A DNA stretch of 64,000 nt from JAGPUQ01 sp036677085 (GCA_036677085.1 JAKFFI010000058.1:1-64000), one strand, 5' to 3'; counted from the first letter of the stretch, positions 1 through 7,637 are shown. Translations and numbers: made by a program. The notes: generated by a model from the letters alone, not told the origin.

Positions 1-67
1 CGTTGCCCCGGAAGTCCTTAAACAGCTCGTCAAGCAGGGATTTTTGCGTTGGTGTAAGGTCAGTCAT
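1..67 (-). CDS. 5' end of an unidentified gene, cut by the window edge
   Basis: Reading leftwards, a strong Shine-Dalgarno AGGAGG (73-78) precedes two adjacent ATG codons; the one at 65-67 has the better spacing. The 22 visible residues begin MTDLTPTQKSLLDELFKDF. This is too little to identify the product; the LLDELxKDF pattern is loosely like the N-termini of some IS256-type transposases, but that is only a guess. It follows the 243-residue protein gene by 44 bases in the same direction, so the two may be co-transcribed and may share one integron cassette. Confidence 0.5.
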   Translation of the reverse strand, partial: MTDLTPTQKSLLDELFKDFRGN

Positions 68-111
68 CATTGCCTCCTACAGGCTATAGATAACCACTTA
101 CACAGATTTAT

Positions 112-843
112 TTACACCCTCGTGACAAGCTCGGCAATGGCTTGCGGGTGAATGCCACGGGCCTCCCACCATGAAGCATTTGTCTTGAGAGTTCCATCGA
201 GCGTGCGGCCAAAGACGTTTGCCAAGATATCCACCTTCCGGAGGGTGGACTGATGTAGCTTTACGAACTCGCCGCCATCAAACGCTGCGGCTTCGTCCTT
301 TCCAACCAAGAAGCTTTTGTCCGTGATCTTGTTGATATTTACGATGCTTTCAAGGCGGGGATGCCCGGCGTAGCCGACGCCGTAAATACTGATCAGAGCA
401 CGTGCGAGATCAACTTTCCGTTCTTCCGGCAGCCTCGACGGGGGCTGGCCGCCGAGCACCTTATGGCGATGTTCAATTGCTTGAAATCCGTAGTTGATGT
501 CTCTCATGTTCCAGTGCACCCATGTGCAATGGCTGTTTCGCTGTAGGAATTCACCGAACTCATCCAGCATTTCTTTTTCGAGCTGGTCGTAGTGATTGGC
601 TATCTGGTCTACCGGAATTTTCTTTAGCTCCGCCACTTTGTGGATAGAGAACGATTCCGTCTGGCCCGAACCGAGGTTGCGAACCGCAATAGAGGTGACT
701 CTTGGCGTAGACCCATCAGGTCGATCGTAGAAGCTCTCACATGAGTAGTGAACGACGACGACATGATCTTTTCGGTCGTCTATGTCCCGCAGAATCCGCA
801 AGGTCTCTTTTCTGCTTCTAAGTCGTCGCAGTGTGTCCCCCAC
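112..843 (-). CDS. Uncharacterised 243-residue protein in an integron-type region
   Basis: GTG start at 841-843 preceded by AGGAGAG (848-854) at good spacing. I do not recognise the family. It has no signal peptide or membrane segment, so it is probably cytoplasmic. Acidic and histidine residues occur in three spaced blocks: VVHYSCESF near residue 35, TWVHWNMRDINYGF near 110 and ERKVDLARAL near 143. This order is loosely reminiscent of the DEDD exonuclease (RNase H-like) layout, but no diagnostic motif is present, so the function is open. The start lies 17 bases after the attC crossover point of the preceding cassette, so this is the first gene of the next cassette. No second attC is visible between its stop and the gene that follows. 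Confidence 0.7.
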   Translation of the reverse strand: MGDTLRRLRSRKETLRILRDIDDRKDHVVVVHYSCESFYDRPDGSTPRVTSIAVRNLGSGQTESFSIHKVAELKKIPVDQIANHYDQLEKEMLDEFGEFLQRNSHCTWVHWNMRDINYGFQAIEHRHKVLGGQPPSRLPEERKVDLARALISIYGVGYAGHPRLESIVNINKITDKSFLVGKDEAAAFDGGEFVKLHQSTLRKVDILANVFGRTLDGTLKTNASWWEARGIHPQAIAELVTRV

Positions 844-859
844 AGCCCTCTCCTATGCC

Positions 860-920
860 TTCCAACGCCCTGAATTAAGCCGACCCGCGAAGCGGGTTCG
901 GCTTGAATGAATTGTTAGGC
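860..920 (-). other. attC: Integron attC recombination site
   Basis: Read on the minus strand the site starts with the core box GCCTAAC (914-920) and ends with GTTGGAA (860-866, one departure from the GTTRRRY consensus). Between them lies a folded centre: AAGCCG (877-882) pairs with CGGCTT (899-904), ACCCGC (883-888) pairs with GCGGGT (892-897), the loop is GAA, and a single unpaired base sits at 898. A near-palindrome with an extrahelical base is the signature of attC sites recognised as folded single strands by integron integrases. The length of 61 bp and the TTCAAGCCG...CGGCTTAATTC inner boxes resemble the aadA-type attC family. Confidence 0.88.
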
Positions 921-1441
921 ATCATCTCGCTATGGCCCAAAAATGGATTTCTTTACTGCTTCACTGACGACGTCGATAAGGATAGCTCGCATCCCGCCAA
1001 CAGCTTCAGTGCCAGCCTTCTTTGTAAGGCGTTTGAAGCGGCTCTCAGCTACAGCGGTTTTCGGCGTGTCTCGAACTAGGTCGGGGAAGCTGTCCTTCAA
1101 TTGTTGCTTCTCATCAGCGCTAAGTACATCAAGTTCATCAACAAGTTCTGATGCCGCCTCAAGACTGCTGGCCGTCCAGGGAAACGCGTTGCCGCAGTGG
1201 TAGCAGTATGCGGGTTTGTTGTAGTCGAAGAACCCGATGACGCCCGGTACGTGGTAGTAGCCACGAACTGGAGTGTTGCAGCCGGGACATGCAGTGATGG
1301 TCTTGGCACCACATTGAGCGCAGTAGTTCTGATTGGACTGCGGATGCGACGCGGCCATGGAATTGACCTCGTGCCCGTTAAGACAGATCTGCGCGGTGTC
1401 GTAATAACTGTCACTCACGATGCACTCTCCATGATGCCTAA
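866..1441 (-). mobile_element. Integron gene cassette (576 bp) carrying a DUF2321 gene
   Basis: In an integrated cassette the first six bases (TTRRRY) come from its own attC, so they must complement the R'' core box of that attC. Here the minus-strand sequence GTTAGGC at 1442-1436 gives the cassette start TTAGGC (1441-1436), which is the exact complement of GCCTAAC at 920-914. The crossover point at the other end is between G866 and T865. The cassette contains one gene in the usual orientation, a short leader and the attC. This agreement of both ends is strong evidence that the unit was inserted by an integron integrase. No intI or attI is recognisable in the window. Confidence 0.8.
930..1418 (-). 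CDS. DUF2321 zinc-ribbon protein
   Basis: 162 residues from a GTG start at 1416-1418 with GGAGAG (1425-1430) upstream. The frame is open further upstream to 1802, but that part crosses the cassette boundary and a repeat and looks non-coding. The protein resembles the DUF2321 family as I know it: YYDTAQICLNGH at the N-terminus, then CAQC (near residue 33), CPGC (near 43) and CYHC (near 68), which look like paired zinc ribbons, followed by a charged helical C-terminal half containing VRDTP. The role of the family is not known; metal binding is inferred from the CxxC pairs. Confidence 0.8.
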   Translation of the reverse strand: MSDSYYDTAQICLNGHEVNSMAASHPQSNQNYCAQCGAKTITACPGCNTPVRGYYHVPGVIGFFDYNKPAYCYHCGNAFPWTASSLEAASELVDELDVLSADEKQQLKDSFPDLVRDTPKTAVAESRFKRLTKKAGTEAVGGMRAILIDVVSEAVKKSIFGP

Positions 1442-1442
1442 C

Positions 1443-1802
1443 ATTGAGTATCTGTAAATCTTCCGCGTTCAAACACGGAAGATTTCCGCATATCCCGCAC
1501 GACCCATGCCGGGTGAGTATATGCCGGGCCGGGCAATCCTTCGACCAAAAGTCGCCGTTGAACCATCGCTTGCACACTCCGTCGTCGCTCTTCCCTGCAC
1601 CCCGATACAAGCCGAGCGCCGCGCAATTCCGGAACAGTGCCATATAGCCCGCATGGCCTCCCGAACCCGCCCTTGGCCGGCGCAAAAAGTGAAAGCGCCG
1701 GCGGCCGGCAAGCGCTGTTCGGGCGTGGGTCGGAGCGTAGCCCAGCGCTCGGTCGCGCACCCCATCGGGGTTATTCAGACCTTTCTTAGCGTTGGCCCGC
1801 AC
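1443..1802. other. Non-coding stretch between the cassette start and the antitoxin
   Basis: About 360 bases without a convincing gene. It contains a perfect 10-bp inverted repeat, AAATCTTCCG (1456-1465) with CGGAAGATTT (1476-1485), directly upstream of the cassette boundary, and the first 99-bp direct repeat (1618-1716). The inverted repeat could be part of a degenerate attC or attI, or a terminator; the R'' core box expected for an attC was not found. Confidence 0.5.
1618..1716. repeat. 99-bp direct repeat, copy 1
   Basis: Starts GCCGCGCAATTCCGG and ends GGCCGGCAAGCGCT. It matches the copy at 2242-2340 with 5 mismatches and no gaps, about 95% identity. The two copies are in the same orientation and enclose the antitoxin gene and the toxin remnant. 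The right end is rich in CGGC self-complementary stretches that could fold into a hairpin. Confidence 0.9.
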
Positions 1803-2093
1803 TTACTTGTGCGCTGGAGCAGCGTGCAGCTCTACACCAAGAGCACGGATCAACTTCAAGACGGTGTCATACCGTGGCTTTGCACCAGGAGCCAACGCCT
1901 TATAAAGGCTCTCACGGCCCAAACCAGTATCCTTGGCGAGCTGCGCCATACCTCTGGCCTTCGCGACATCGCTGATTGCCACAAGAAACATATCTGGATT
2001 TTCGTCTTCAAGAGCCGCGTTCAGGTACTCCGCGATGACCTCTTCATTGTCGAGGTATTCGGCAGCATCAAACTGTGCAAGCTTCTTCTTCAT
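1803..2093 (-). CDS. Addiction-module antitoxin, HTH type (COG3636-like)
   Basis: 96 residues, a full-length antitoxin. The N-terminus (FDAAEYLDNEEVIAEYL) and the helix-turn-helix in the second half (ARGMAQLAKDTGLGRESLYKAL, split here as AKDTGLGRESLYKAL near residues 53-67) are typical of the HigA-like antidotes that follow a RelE/HigB-type toxin. It should bind and silence the toxin and repress its own promoter. It begins 3 bases after the stop of a truncated toxin frame, the normal toxin-antitoxin order, but no good Shine-Dalgarno precedes the ATG, so translation probably depended on coupling to the toxin gene. Confidence 0.85.
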   Translation of the reverse strand: MKKKLAQFDAAEYLDNEEVIAEYLNAALEDENPDMFLVAISDVAKARGMAQLAKDTGLGRESLYKALAPGAKPRYDTVLKLIRALGVELHAAPAHK

Positions 2094-2096
2094 GAC

Positions 2097-2186
2097 TCAA
2101 CGCTCATATATTCGGGCCTTGCCGACAGGATCACGCAAGGCCTTGAGCCAAGCGTCAAATTCAGGTGTGCGCTGAAATGAATTCAT
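2097..2186 (-). pseudogene. Truncated RelE/HigB-type toxin
   Basis: Only 29 codons remain, beginning MNSFQRTPEFDAWLKAL and ending GKARIYER before TGA. The beginning matches the first third of the roughly 100-residue killer toxins paired with COG3636 antitoxins, in which a conserved ARI-A-RI stretch continues into the catalytic part. Here the reading frame stops straight after ARI. The antitoxin immediately downstream is intact, so an internal or terminal deletion of about 200 bp of toxin sequence is the simplest explanation. The remnant lacks the catalytic residues and should be inactive. Confidence 0.7.
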
Positions 2187-2241
2187 GAAACGCATGGTAT
2201 CCGTTCGGATACACAAACGCCAGGCACCACCGATGCCTGCC

Positions 2242-2340
2242 GCCGCGCAATTCCGGAACATTGCCGTATAGCCCGCATGGCCTCCCGAACCCGCCCTTGG
2301 CCAGCGCAAAAAGGGAAGGCGCCGGCGGCCGGCAAGCGCT
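2242..2340. repeat. 99-bp direct repeat, copy 2
   Basis: Same orientation and length as the copy at 1618-1716, about 95% identical. It lies just upstream (in transcription sense) of the toxin remnant, and its right edge marks where the sequence changes to ordinary chromosomal genes. A pair of direct repeats around a toxin-antitoxin module could be the result of a duplication or of a small mobile unit. Confidence 0.9.
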
Positions 2341-2389
2341 TACTCCGACCCGACCCCATTGCGGTGGCTCCTGTTCCGGTCACGCGCCT

Positions 2390-2398
2390 TGCTATGAT
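2390..2398 (+). promoter_or_regulatory. Candidate extended -10 promoter
   Basis: TGC followed by TATGAT (2393-2398) fits an extended -10 element about 65 bases before the ATG at 2463. No clear -35 is present, which such promoters can tolerate. Confidence 0.35.
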
Positions 2399-2462
2399 TC
2401 GCCGCTCCCGCGGGAGCTTGCTTGCCTGAACCATCACAACGAAATCGACAGGGGACCACGCC

Positions 2463-3590
2463 ATGCTCAACAAATTCGACGACTACCCGATCCACCAGAC
2501 TGCCGAACCCCTCGCCCATCCGGCCACCAGCGATACCAATTTCTACGACCGCACCTGGTTCAACGGCTACGCCAAGGACGGTAGCTGGTATTTCGGCATC
2601 GGCATGGCGGTCTATCCCCACCTGGGCATTCTCGACTGCGCGTTCAGCGTGGTGGAAAAGGGCGGCAGACAGCATTGCTTCTTCGGTTCCTGCCGGGCGC
2701 CGCTGGAGCGAACGGAGATGCGCTGCGGGCCGTTTCGCATCGAGGTGCTCGAACCCATGCGCATCAACCGGGTGGTGCTGGAAGACAACAAGACCGGCAT
2801 CAGCTGCGATCTTACCTTTTCGACCCGCACCGCCGGCATCGAAGAGGCCCGCCAGACCATCTGGAGCGGCACCCGCCGGGTCATGGACGCCACCCGCTTC
2901 GATCAGTTCGGCGCCTGGTCCGGTGAAGTCCGCTATCCGGACGGCAATATCCAGGTCAAACCGGAGCTGTGCCACGGCACCAAGGACCGCTCCTGGGGCG
3001 TGCGCAATTTCGGCAAATCCGGGCCGGTCGGCGCGCCGCGGCCGCCGGCGTCGTTCTTTTTCATCTGGGCGCCGCTGTTCTGGGAGGATCATGTTTCCCA
3101 CGCGCTGTCCTTCGAAGGCGCCAACGGCGAGGCACTGGCGCGCGAGGCGCTCACTGCGCCGCTGTACAAGACCACCGCTGAAGTTCCGGACGGCGACGAC
3201 CCCGGCATAGTCCACATGGCATCCGTCGCCCATCGGCTCCGCTATGAACCCAACACGCGGAGGATCGCCGCGGCCGAGGTCGACCTGATCGACCTGCAGG
3301 GCAAAGTCCGCACCATCGCGTTCGAGCCGATCCTGCGTTTCCACATGAAGGGCCTGGGCTACTTTCACCCCACCTGGTGCCAGGGCGTATGGCAGGGCGA
3401 GCTGGAAATTGGCGGCGAAGTATTCGATCCACTGAAACTGGATCTCGGCGACGGCCCCAACCTGCACATGCAGCAGGTGGTTCGCGTCAGCGACGGCAAG
3501 CAAAAGGGCATGGGCGTGCTCGAACACCTGTGCATCGGCCCCTATGCGCCCTACGGGTTCAAGGATTTCTTTTCCGGCATTTCACTGTAG
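2463..3590 (+). CDS. Uncharacterised 375-residue protein, possible lipocalin-like (CrtC/AttH-type) fold
   Basis: A soluble protein without signal peptide. Aromatic-rich strands (WYFGIGMAVYPHLGILD, DRSWGVRNFG near residue 180, FFFIWAPLFWEDHVSHAL near 205) and a repeated two-half layout recall the hydroxyneurosporene synthase/AttH-like group now split into DUF7064/DUF7065. The DRSWGxR motif is typical of that group. Members are often found near lipid or steroid genes, but nothing here points to a substrate. It stands alone, followed by a terminator-like hairpin. Confidence 0.6.
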   Translation: MLNKFDDYPIHQTAEPLAHPATSDTNFYDRTWFNGYAKDGSWYFGIGMAVYPHLGILDCAFSVVEKGGRQHCFFGSCRAPLERTEMRCGPFRIEVLEPMRINRVVLEDNKTGISCDLTFSTRTAGIEEARQTIWSGTRRVMDATRFDQFGAWSGEVRYPDGNIQVKPELCHGTKDRSWGVRNFGKSGPVGAPRPPASFFFIWAPLFWEDHVSHALSFEGANGEALAREALTAPLYKTTAEVPDGDDPGIVHMASVAHRLRYEPNTRRIAAAEVDLIDLQGKVRTIAFEPILRFHMKGLGYFHPTWCQGVWQGELEIGGEVFDPLKLDLGDGPNLHMQQVVRVSDGKQKGMGVLEHLCIGPYAPYGFKDFFSGISL

Positions 3591-3617
3591 GCCGGGCGGA
3601 ACCCGTCGCCGCACGCT

Positions 3618-3653
3618 GACCGACCGGCCCGCCCTGGTGCGGGTCGGTTGGTC
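3618..3653 (+). terminator. Hairpin after the 375-residue protein gene
   Basis: GACCGACCGGCCCGC pairs with GCGGGTCGGTTGGTC around a 6-base loop, with two G-T type mispairs, followed by CCCTTGTT. The T-run is weak, so this may be an imperfect intrinsic terminator. Confidence 0.5.
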
Positions 3654-3842
3654 CCTTGTTCGTCGGTGTCATCACGCCACCTCTGGCGTCGAAGCAGCGC
3701 CGGTGACCGCCGAAATTCCGCACGGTGAAGGATGATTTTGCGACGTCGTTTTTGCCGTTTTGCCGGTGCGGAAAAGCCGTTGGGCGGAAACGCCTGACAG
3801 CCTGCGCTCCCGCAGCGATAATCCGCGCTCAGCGGAGCATTC

Positions 3843-5207
3843 ATGCACATTCATATTCTGGGTATCTGCGGCACCTTCATGGGCAGCCTGGCGCAACTGG
3901 CGGCGGCTTCCGGGCATCGGGTGACCGGCAGCGACGCCGATGTCTATCCGCCCATGAGCGATCAGCTGGAGGCGGCCGGCATAACGCTGATCGAGGGTTA
4001 CGACCCCGCGCAGTTACAGCCCGCCCCCGATCTGGTGGTGATCGGCAACGCCCTGTCGCGGGGCAACGCCTGCGTTGAAGCCGTGCTCGAACGCGGGCTC
4101 AGTTACACCTCGGGTCCGCAGTGGCTGGGCGATCACCTGCTGCCGGGGCGCTGGGTGCTGGCCGTGGCGGGCACCCACGGCAAGACCACCACGGCGAGCA
4201 TGCTGGCCTGGATTCTGGAAGATGCCGGCCTCGCGCCCGGCTTTCTGATCGGCGGGGTACCCGGCAATTTCGGGGTTTCGGCGCGGCTCGGCACCGGCCC
4301 GTTTTTCATCGTCGAAGCCGACGAGTACGACACCGCCTTCTTCGACAAGCGTTCCAAGTTCGTTCACTACCGGCCGCGCACCCTGGTGCTCAACAATCTG
4401 GAATACGACCACGCCGACATCTTTCCCGATCTCGCCGCCATCCAGACCCAGTTTCATCACCTGATCCGCACCGTCCCCGCGAGCGGCCGCATCCTGCTGC
4501 CGGCCGCCGATGCCGCGCTGGCACAGGTGCTGAAACGCGGCTGCTGGAGCGAGACCGAAACCACCGGGGCGGGCGGCCGCTGGCAGGCGCAACTGCAAGC
4601 CGCGGCCGGCACCGATTTCGCGGTGACGCTCGACGGCGTGCCGGTGGGTGAAGTGAAGTGGACGCTCACTGGCGCCCACAATGTCGCCAATGCGCTCGCC
4701 GCCATCGCGGCGGCGCGCCATGCGGGAGTGACGCCCGCCGTGGCCTGCGCGGCCCTCGGCAGGTTTCGCGGGGTGAAGCGGCGCCTCGAATGTCTGTTCG
4801 ACGAGGGCGGCATCCGGGTGTACGACGATTTCGCCCACCATCCGACCGCCATCGCCACCACCCTCGAAGGGCTGCGCCGCCAGGTCGGGGACGAGACCAT
4901 CGTCGCCATCCTCGAACCGCGCTCCAATACCATGAAGCTCGGCGTGCATCGCGATCAGCTGGGGGCCGCCGTCGCCTGCGCCGACCGCGCCCTCTGGTAC
5001 CGCCCGGCGGGGCTCGACTGGTCCCTGGACGAGGCGCTTGCGAGCGCGGCGAATTCCCGCGTGGTGGATGACATCGAGGCCCTGCTCGACCAGGTCGCGC
5101 AGGTGGCGGCGCCGGCCCATCTGGTGATCATGAGCAACGGCGGCTTCCAGGGTTTCCAGCGCCGCCTGGTGGCGCGGCTCGCCGAACGCGAGCGCAACCC
5201 ATCATGA
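3843..5207 (+). CDS. mpl: UDP-N-acetylmuramate:tripeptide ligase (murein recycling)
   Basis: 454 residues, the usual length. Mpl re-attaches the recycled tripeptide L-Ala-gamma-D-Glu-meso-Dap to UDP-MurNAc, using ATP, in the cytoplasm. The N-terminus MHIHILGICGTFMGSLA is characteristic of Mpl, in contrast to MurC. The Mur-ligase P-loop GTHGKTT is at residues 109-115, EADEYDTAFFD follows near 160, and the C-terminal domain contains DDFAHHPTA near 330. It heads a coupled set: the next gene starts inside its stop codon (ATGA). Confidence 0.95.
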   Translation: MHIHILGICGTFMGSLAQLAAASGHRVTGSDADVYPPMSDQLEAAGITLIEGYDPAQLQPAPDLVVIGNALSRGNACVEAVLERGLSYTSGPQWLGDHLLPGRWVLAVAGTHGKTTTASMLAWILEDAGLAPGFLIGGVPGNFGVSARLGTGPFFIVEADEYDTAFFDKRSKFVHYRPRTLVLNNLEYDHADIFPDLAAIQTQFHHLIRTVPASGRILLPAADAALAQVLKRGCWSETETTGAGGRWQAQLQAAAGTDFAVTLDGVPVGEVKWTLTGAHNVANALAAIAAARHAGVTPAVACAALGRFRGVKRRLECLFDEGGIRVYDDFAHHPTAIATTLEGLRRQVGDETIVAILEPRSNTMKLGVHRDQLGAAVACADRALWYRPAGLDWSLDEALASAANSRVVDDIEALLDQVAQVAAPAHLVIMSNGGFQGFQRRLVARLAERERNPS

Positions 5208-5824
5208 TCCGCCGAAGCGAACTCGCGCTACTCGCCGCACTGCTCGCGGCCGTGACGGCCTGGTCCTGGCACCAGCCTGCGGATCGCCTCACCTGGTGGC
5301 TCGAAGCATTCCCCGTGGTGGTGGCGGTGCCGCTGCTGATCGCCACCCGCGGCGGTTTTCCGCTGACCCGGCTGCTGTACTGGCTGATTGCGCTGCACGC
5401 CACGATTCTGCTGGTGGGCGCTCACTACACCTACGCGCAAGTGCCTCTGGGGTTCTGGATGCAGGAGACCCTGGGTTTGGCGCGCAATCATTACGACCGC
5501 ATCGGCCACCTCGCCCAGGGCTTCATCCCGGCCATGGTGGCGCGCGAGATCCTGTTGCGTAAGCGCGTGCTGGTCCCGGGCGGCTGGCTGTTTTTCCTGG
5601 TTTGCTGTTTTGTGCTGGCACTCGCGGCTACCTACGAACTGCTCGAATGGTGGACTGCGGTGATCGCCGAGGAAGGCGCGATCGCTTTTCTGGGCACCCA
5701 GGGCGATGTCTGGGATACCCAGTGGGACATGCTGCTCGCCCTGATCGGCGCCTTGGCCGCACTGCTCACGCTGACGCCCGTGCACGACCGGCAACTCGCG
5801 CAGACCGCGCCCGGGCCGGTCTGA
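5204..5824 (+). CDS. DUF2238 inner-membrane protein, YjdF-like
   Basis: 206 residues with about five to six hydrophobic membrane segments. The ARNHYDRIGHLAQGFIPA motif near residue 95 and the later ELLEWW and DTQWDMLLAL stretches are conserved in DUF2238/YjdF proteins. The function is unknown. Start overlaps the mpl stop by 4 bases, and its own stop shares one base with the following ATG, so the genes are translationally coupled. Confidence 0.85.
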   Translation: MIRRSELALLAALLAAVTAWSWHQPADRLTWWLEAFPVVVAVPLLIATRGGFPLTRLLYWLIALHATILLVGAHYTYAQVPLGFWMQETLGLARNHYDRIGHLAQGFIPAMVAREILLRKRVLVPGGWLFFLVCCFVLALAATYELLEWWTAVIAEEGAIAFLGTQGDVWDTQWDMLLALIGALAALLTLTPVHDRQLAQTAPGPV

Positions 5825-6687
5825 TGGCGGACCTGCTGCTGGTGGGCTGCGGCGATCTGGGTGCCGGGCTCGCCGCCCGGCTGGTCGCGTCCGGTCACCG
5901 CGTCACCGCGCTCAAGCGCACGCCGCCGGACTCGCCCCTGGCCGGCGTGACCTATCGACGCGCGGATCTCACCCAGGCGCACACGCTCAGCGACCTCGGC
6001 GGTCCCTTCGCGCAGGTGTTCGTCATCCTGGCGCCCGGCGCGCGGGACGCCGCCGCCTATCAGGCCCTCTACGGCGCCGGCATCGAGCATCTGCGCGCCC
6101 GGCTGGCGGGCCACGTCGGGCACTGGTTTTTTGTCTCCTCCACCAGCGTCTACGGACAGGATGCCGGTGAATGGGTGGACGAAGACTCGATCGCCGCGCC
6201 GAGCGCCGCCACCGCGCAGTGGCTGCTCACCGCCGAGCGATGCCTGGCGGACGCGGGCGCACCGGCGACCACAGTGCGTTTTTCGGGCATCTACGGCCCC
6301 GGCCGGGAGCGGCTGTTGCGGCAGGTGCTGGCGGGTGTGCCGGTGCAATACGATCCGCCGAGCTACACCAACCGCATCCACCGCGACGATTGTCTGGGCG
6401 TATTGGAATGGCTCCATCGCCGTCAACTCGCGGGGGCCGGGCTGGCGCCGGTGTATCTCGCCAGCGACGACGAGCCGGCGCCCGCCGGGGACGTGGCGCG
6501 CTGGCTGGCGGCGGAGCTCGGGGTGCCGGCGCCACCCGCGGCGCCCGCCGGCGGCGGACAGAACAAACGCTGCCGCAATGATCGGCTCAAGCAGACGGGC
6601 TACCGCTTTGCCTACCCGAACTGGCGCACCGGCTATCGCGGCGTGATCGAACAGTGGCGCGCGGGACGCGAGGGACCGGCGCGATGA
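5824..6687 (+). CDS. Atypical SDR-family NAD(P)-dependent oxidoreductase, YeeZ-like
   Basis: 287 residues. The Rossmann nucleotide-binding motif GCGDLGAGLA lies near residues 8-17 and SSTSVYGQ near 108, as in extended/atypical SDR proteins related to E. coli YeeZ. The canonical YxxxK is absent at the usual place (VYGQDAG), typical of the atypical SDRs, so the reaction cannot be assigned. I chose the ATG at 5824 because it is coupled to the preceding stop (TGATG); the open frame upstream overlaps the DUF2238 gene. Confidence 0.8.
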   Translation: MADLLLVGCGDLGAGLAARLVASGHRVTALKRTPPDSPLAGVTYRRADLTQAHTLSDLGGPFAQVFVILAPGARDAAAYQALYGAGIEHLRARLAGHVGHWFFVSSTSVYGQDAGEWVDEDSIAAPSAATAQWLLTAERCLADAGAPATTVRFSGIYGPGRERLLRQVLAGVPVQYDPPSYTNRIHRDDCLGVLEWLHRRQLAGAGLAPVYLASDDEPAPAGDVARWLAAELGVPAPPAAPAGGGQNKRCRNDRLKQTGYRFAYPNWRTGYRGVIEQWRAGREGPAR

Positions 6688-7637
6688 CGGAGCAGCATCC
6701 GGAAAAAATCCCGGTCGGCATCAGCAGTTGTCTGCTGGGCGAGGCGGTGCGCCACGACGGCGGCCACAAGCGCAACGACGACATTCTGGACACCCTGGGA
6801 CGCTACTTCGACCTCCAGCCCTGTTGCCCGGAAGTCGCCATCGGCACGGGCGTCCCGCGTCCGCCGGTCCGTCTGGTGCGAACCGCGGAGGGCGTGCGTG
6901 CGCGGGGCGTGCGGGATCCGACGCTGGATGTCACGGAAGCACTGGAGGCCTGTGCCCGGGACCGGCGCGACTGGCACGCCGGACTCTGCGGTTACATCTT
7001 CAAGAAGGACTCACCCAGTTGCGGTGTGACGGAGGTGCGGATCTATCCCGAGGGCAGCGAGGCGCCGGAGCACACCGGCACCGGCCTCTATGCGGCGCGG
7101 CTCATGGCCGACTTCCCGCTGCTCCCGGTGGCAGACGAAGACCGCCTGGCCGATCCTGCATTGCGCGAGAATTTCGTGCGCCGGGTCCATGTGCTGTGGC
7201 GCTGGCAGCAGATGGTGGCGGCAGGGGTCAGCGCGCGCACGCTGACCGATTTCCACGCCCGTCACAAGCTGATCCTGATGAGCCACGACCAGAATGCCTA
7301 CCGCGCGCTGGGACGGCTCGCCGCCGGTACCCATGACCTGGAGTCCCGCGCCGCAGCCTACATCGAGGGCGCGATGGCCACCCTGAAGAAGCTCGCGACC
7401 CGCGGCAACCACGTCAATGTGTTGCAACACATCCAGGGCTATCTGAAGCGGGAACTCGACCGCGACGCCAAGGCCGAGCTGGGCGAGGCGATCGCGCGTT
7501 ACGGTGACGGAGAAGTGCCGCTGAGCGTACCCACACGATTGCTCCGGCAGCACTTCCGTAACGCACCGGACCCCTTTATCGCGCGCTCCTGGTACCTCGA
7601 TCCCTATCCGGACGCGCTGGCGCTGATGAACTTCTGA
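6684..7637 (+). CDS. DUF523 plus DUF1722 two-domain protein, YbgA-like
   Basis: 317 residues. The N-terminal DUF523 part has IPVGISSCLLGEAVRHDGGHKR, split here as GISSCLLGEAVRHDGGHK near residues 13-30, and CGYIFKKDSPSCG near 108 with conserved cysteines; the C-terminal DUF1722 (YbgA) part contains DFHARHKLILMSH near 193. The family is often found next to photolyase genes, but not here. Molecular role unknown. The ATG overlaps the preceding stop by 4 bases (ATGA), completing a coupled four-gene run with mpl. Confidence 0.88.
   Translation: MTEQHPEKIPVGISSCLLGEAVRHDGGHKRNDDILDTLGRYFDLQPCCPEVAIGTGVPRPPVRLVRTAEGVRARGVRDPTLDVTEALEACARDRRDWHAGLCGYIFKKDSPSCGVTEVRIYPEGSEAPEHTGTGLYAARLMADFPLLPVADEDRLADPALRENFVRRVHVLWRWQQMVAAGVSARTLTDFHARHKLILMSHDQNAYRALGRLAAGTHDLESRAAAYIEGAMATLKKLATRGNHVNVLQHIQGYLKRELDRDAKAELGEAIARYGDGEVPLSVPTRLLRQHFRNAPDPFIARSWYLDPYPDALALMNF

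Noticed and set aside
1419..1802. N-terminal extension of the DUF2321 frame to 1802
   Set aside because: The extension crosses the cassette boundary and one repeat; the GTG at 1418 has a good ribosome site and matches the family start.
1443..1802. A second attC for the toxin-antitoxin module
   Set aside because: No RYYYAAC/GTTRRRY pair at a fitting distance; only a 10-bp inverted repeat at 1456-1485 was found.
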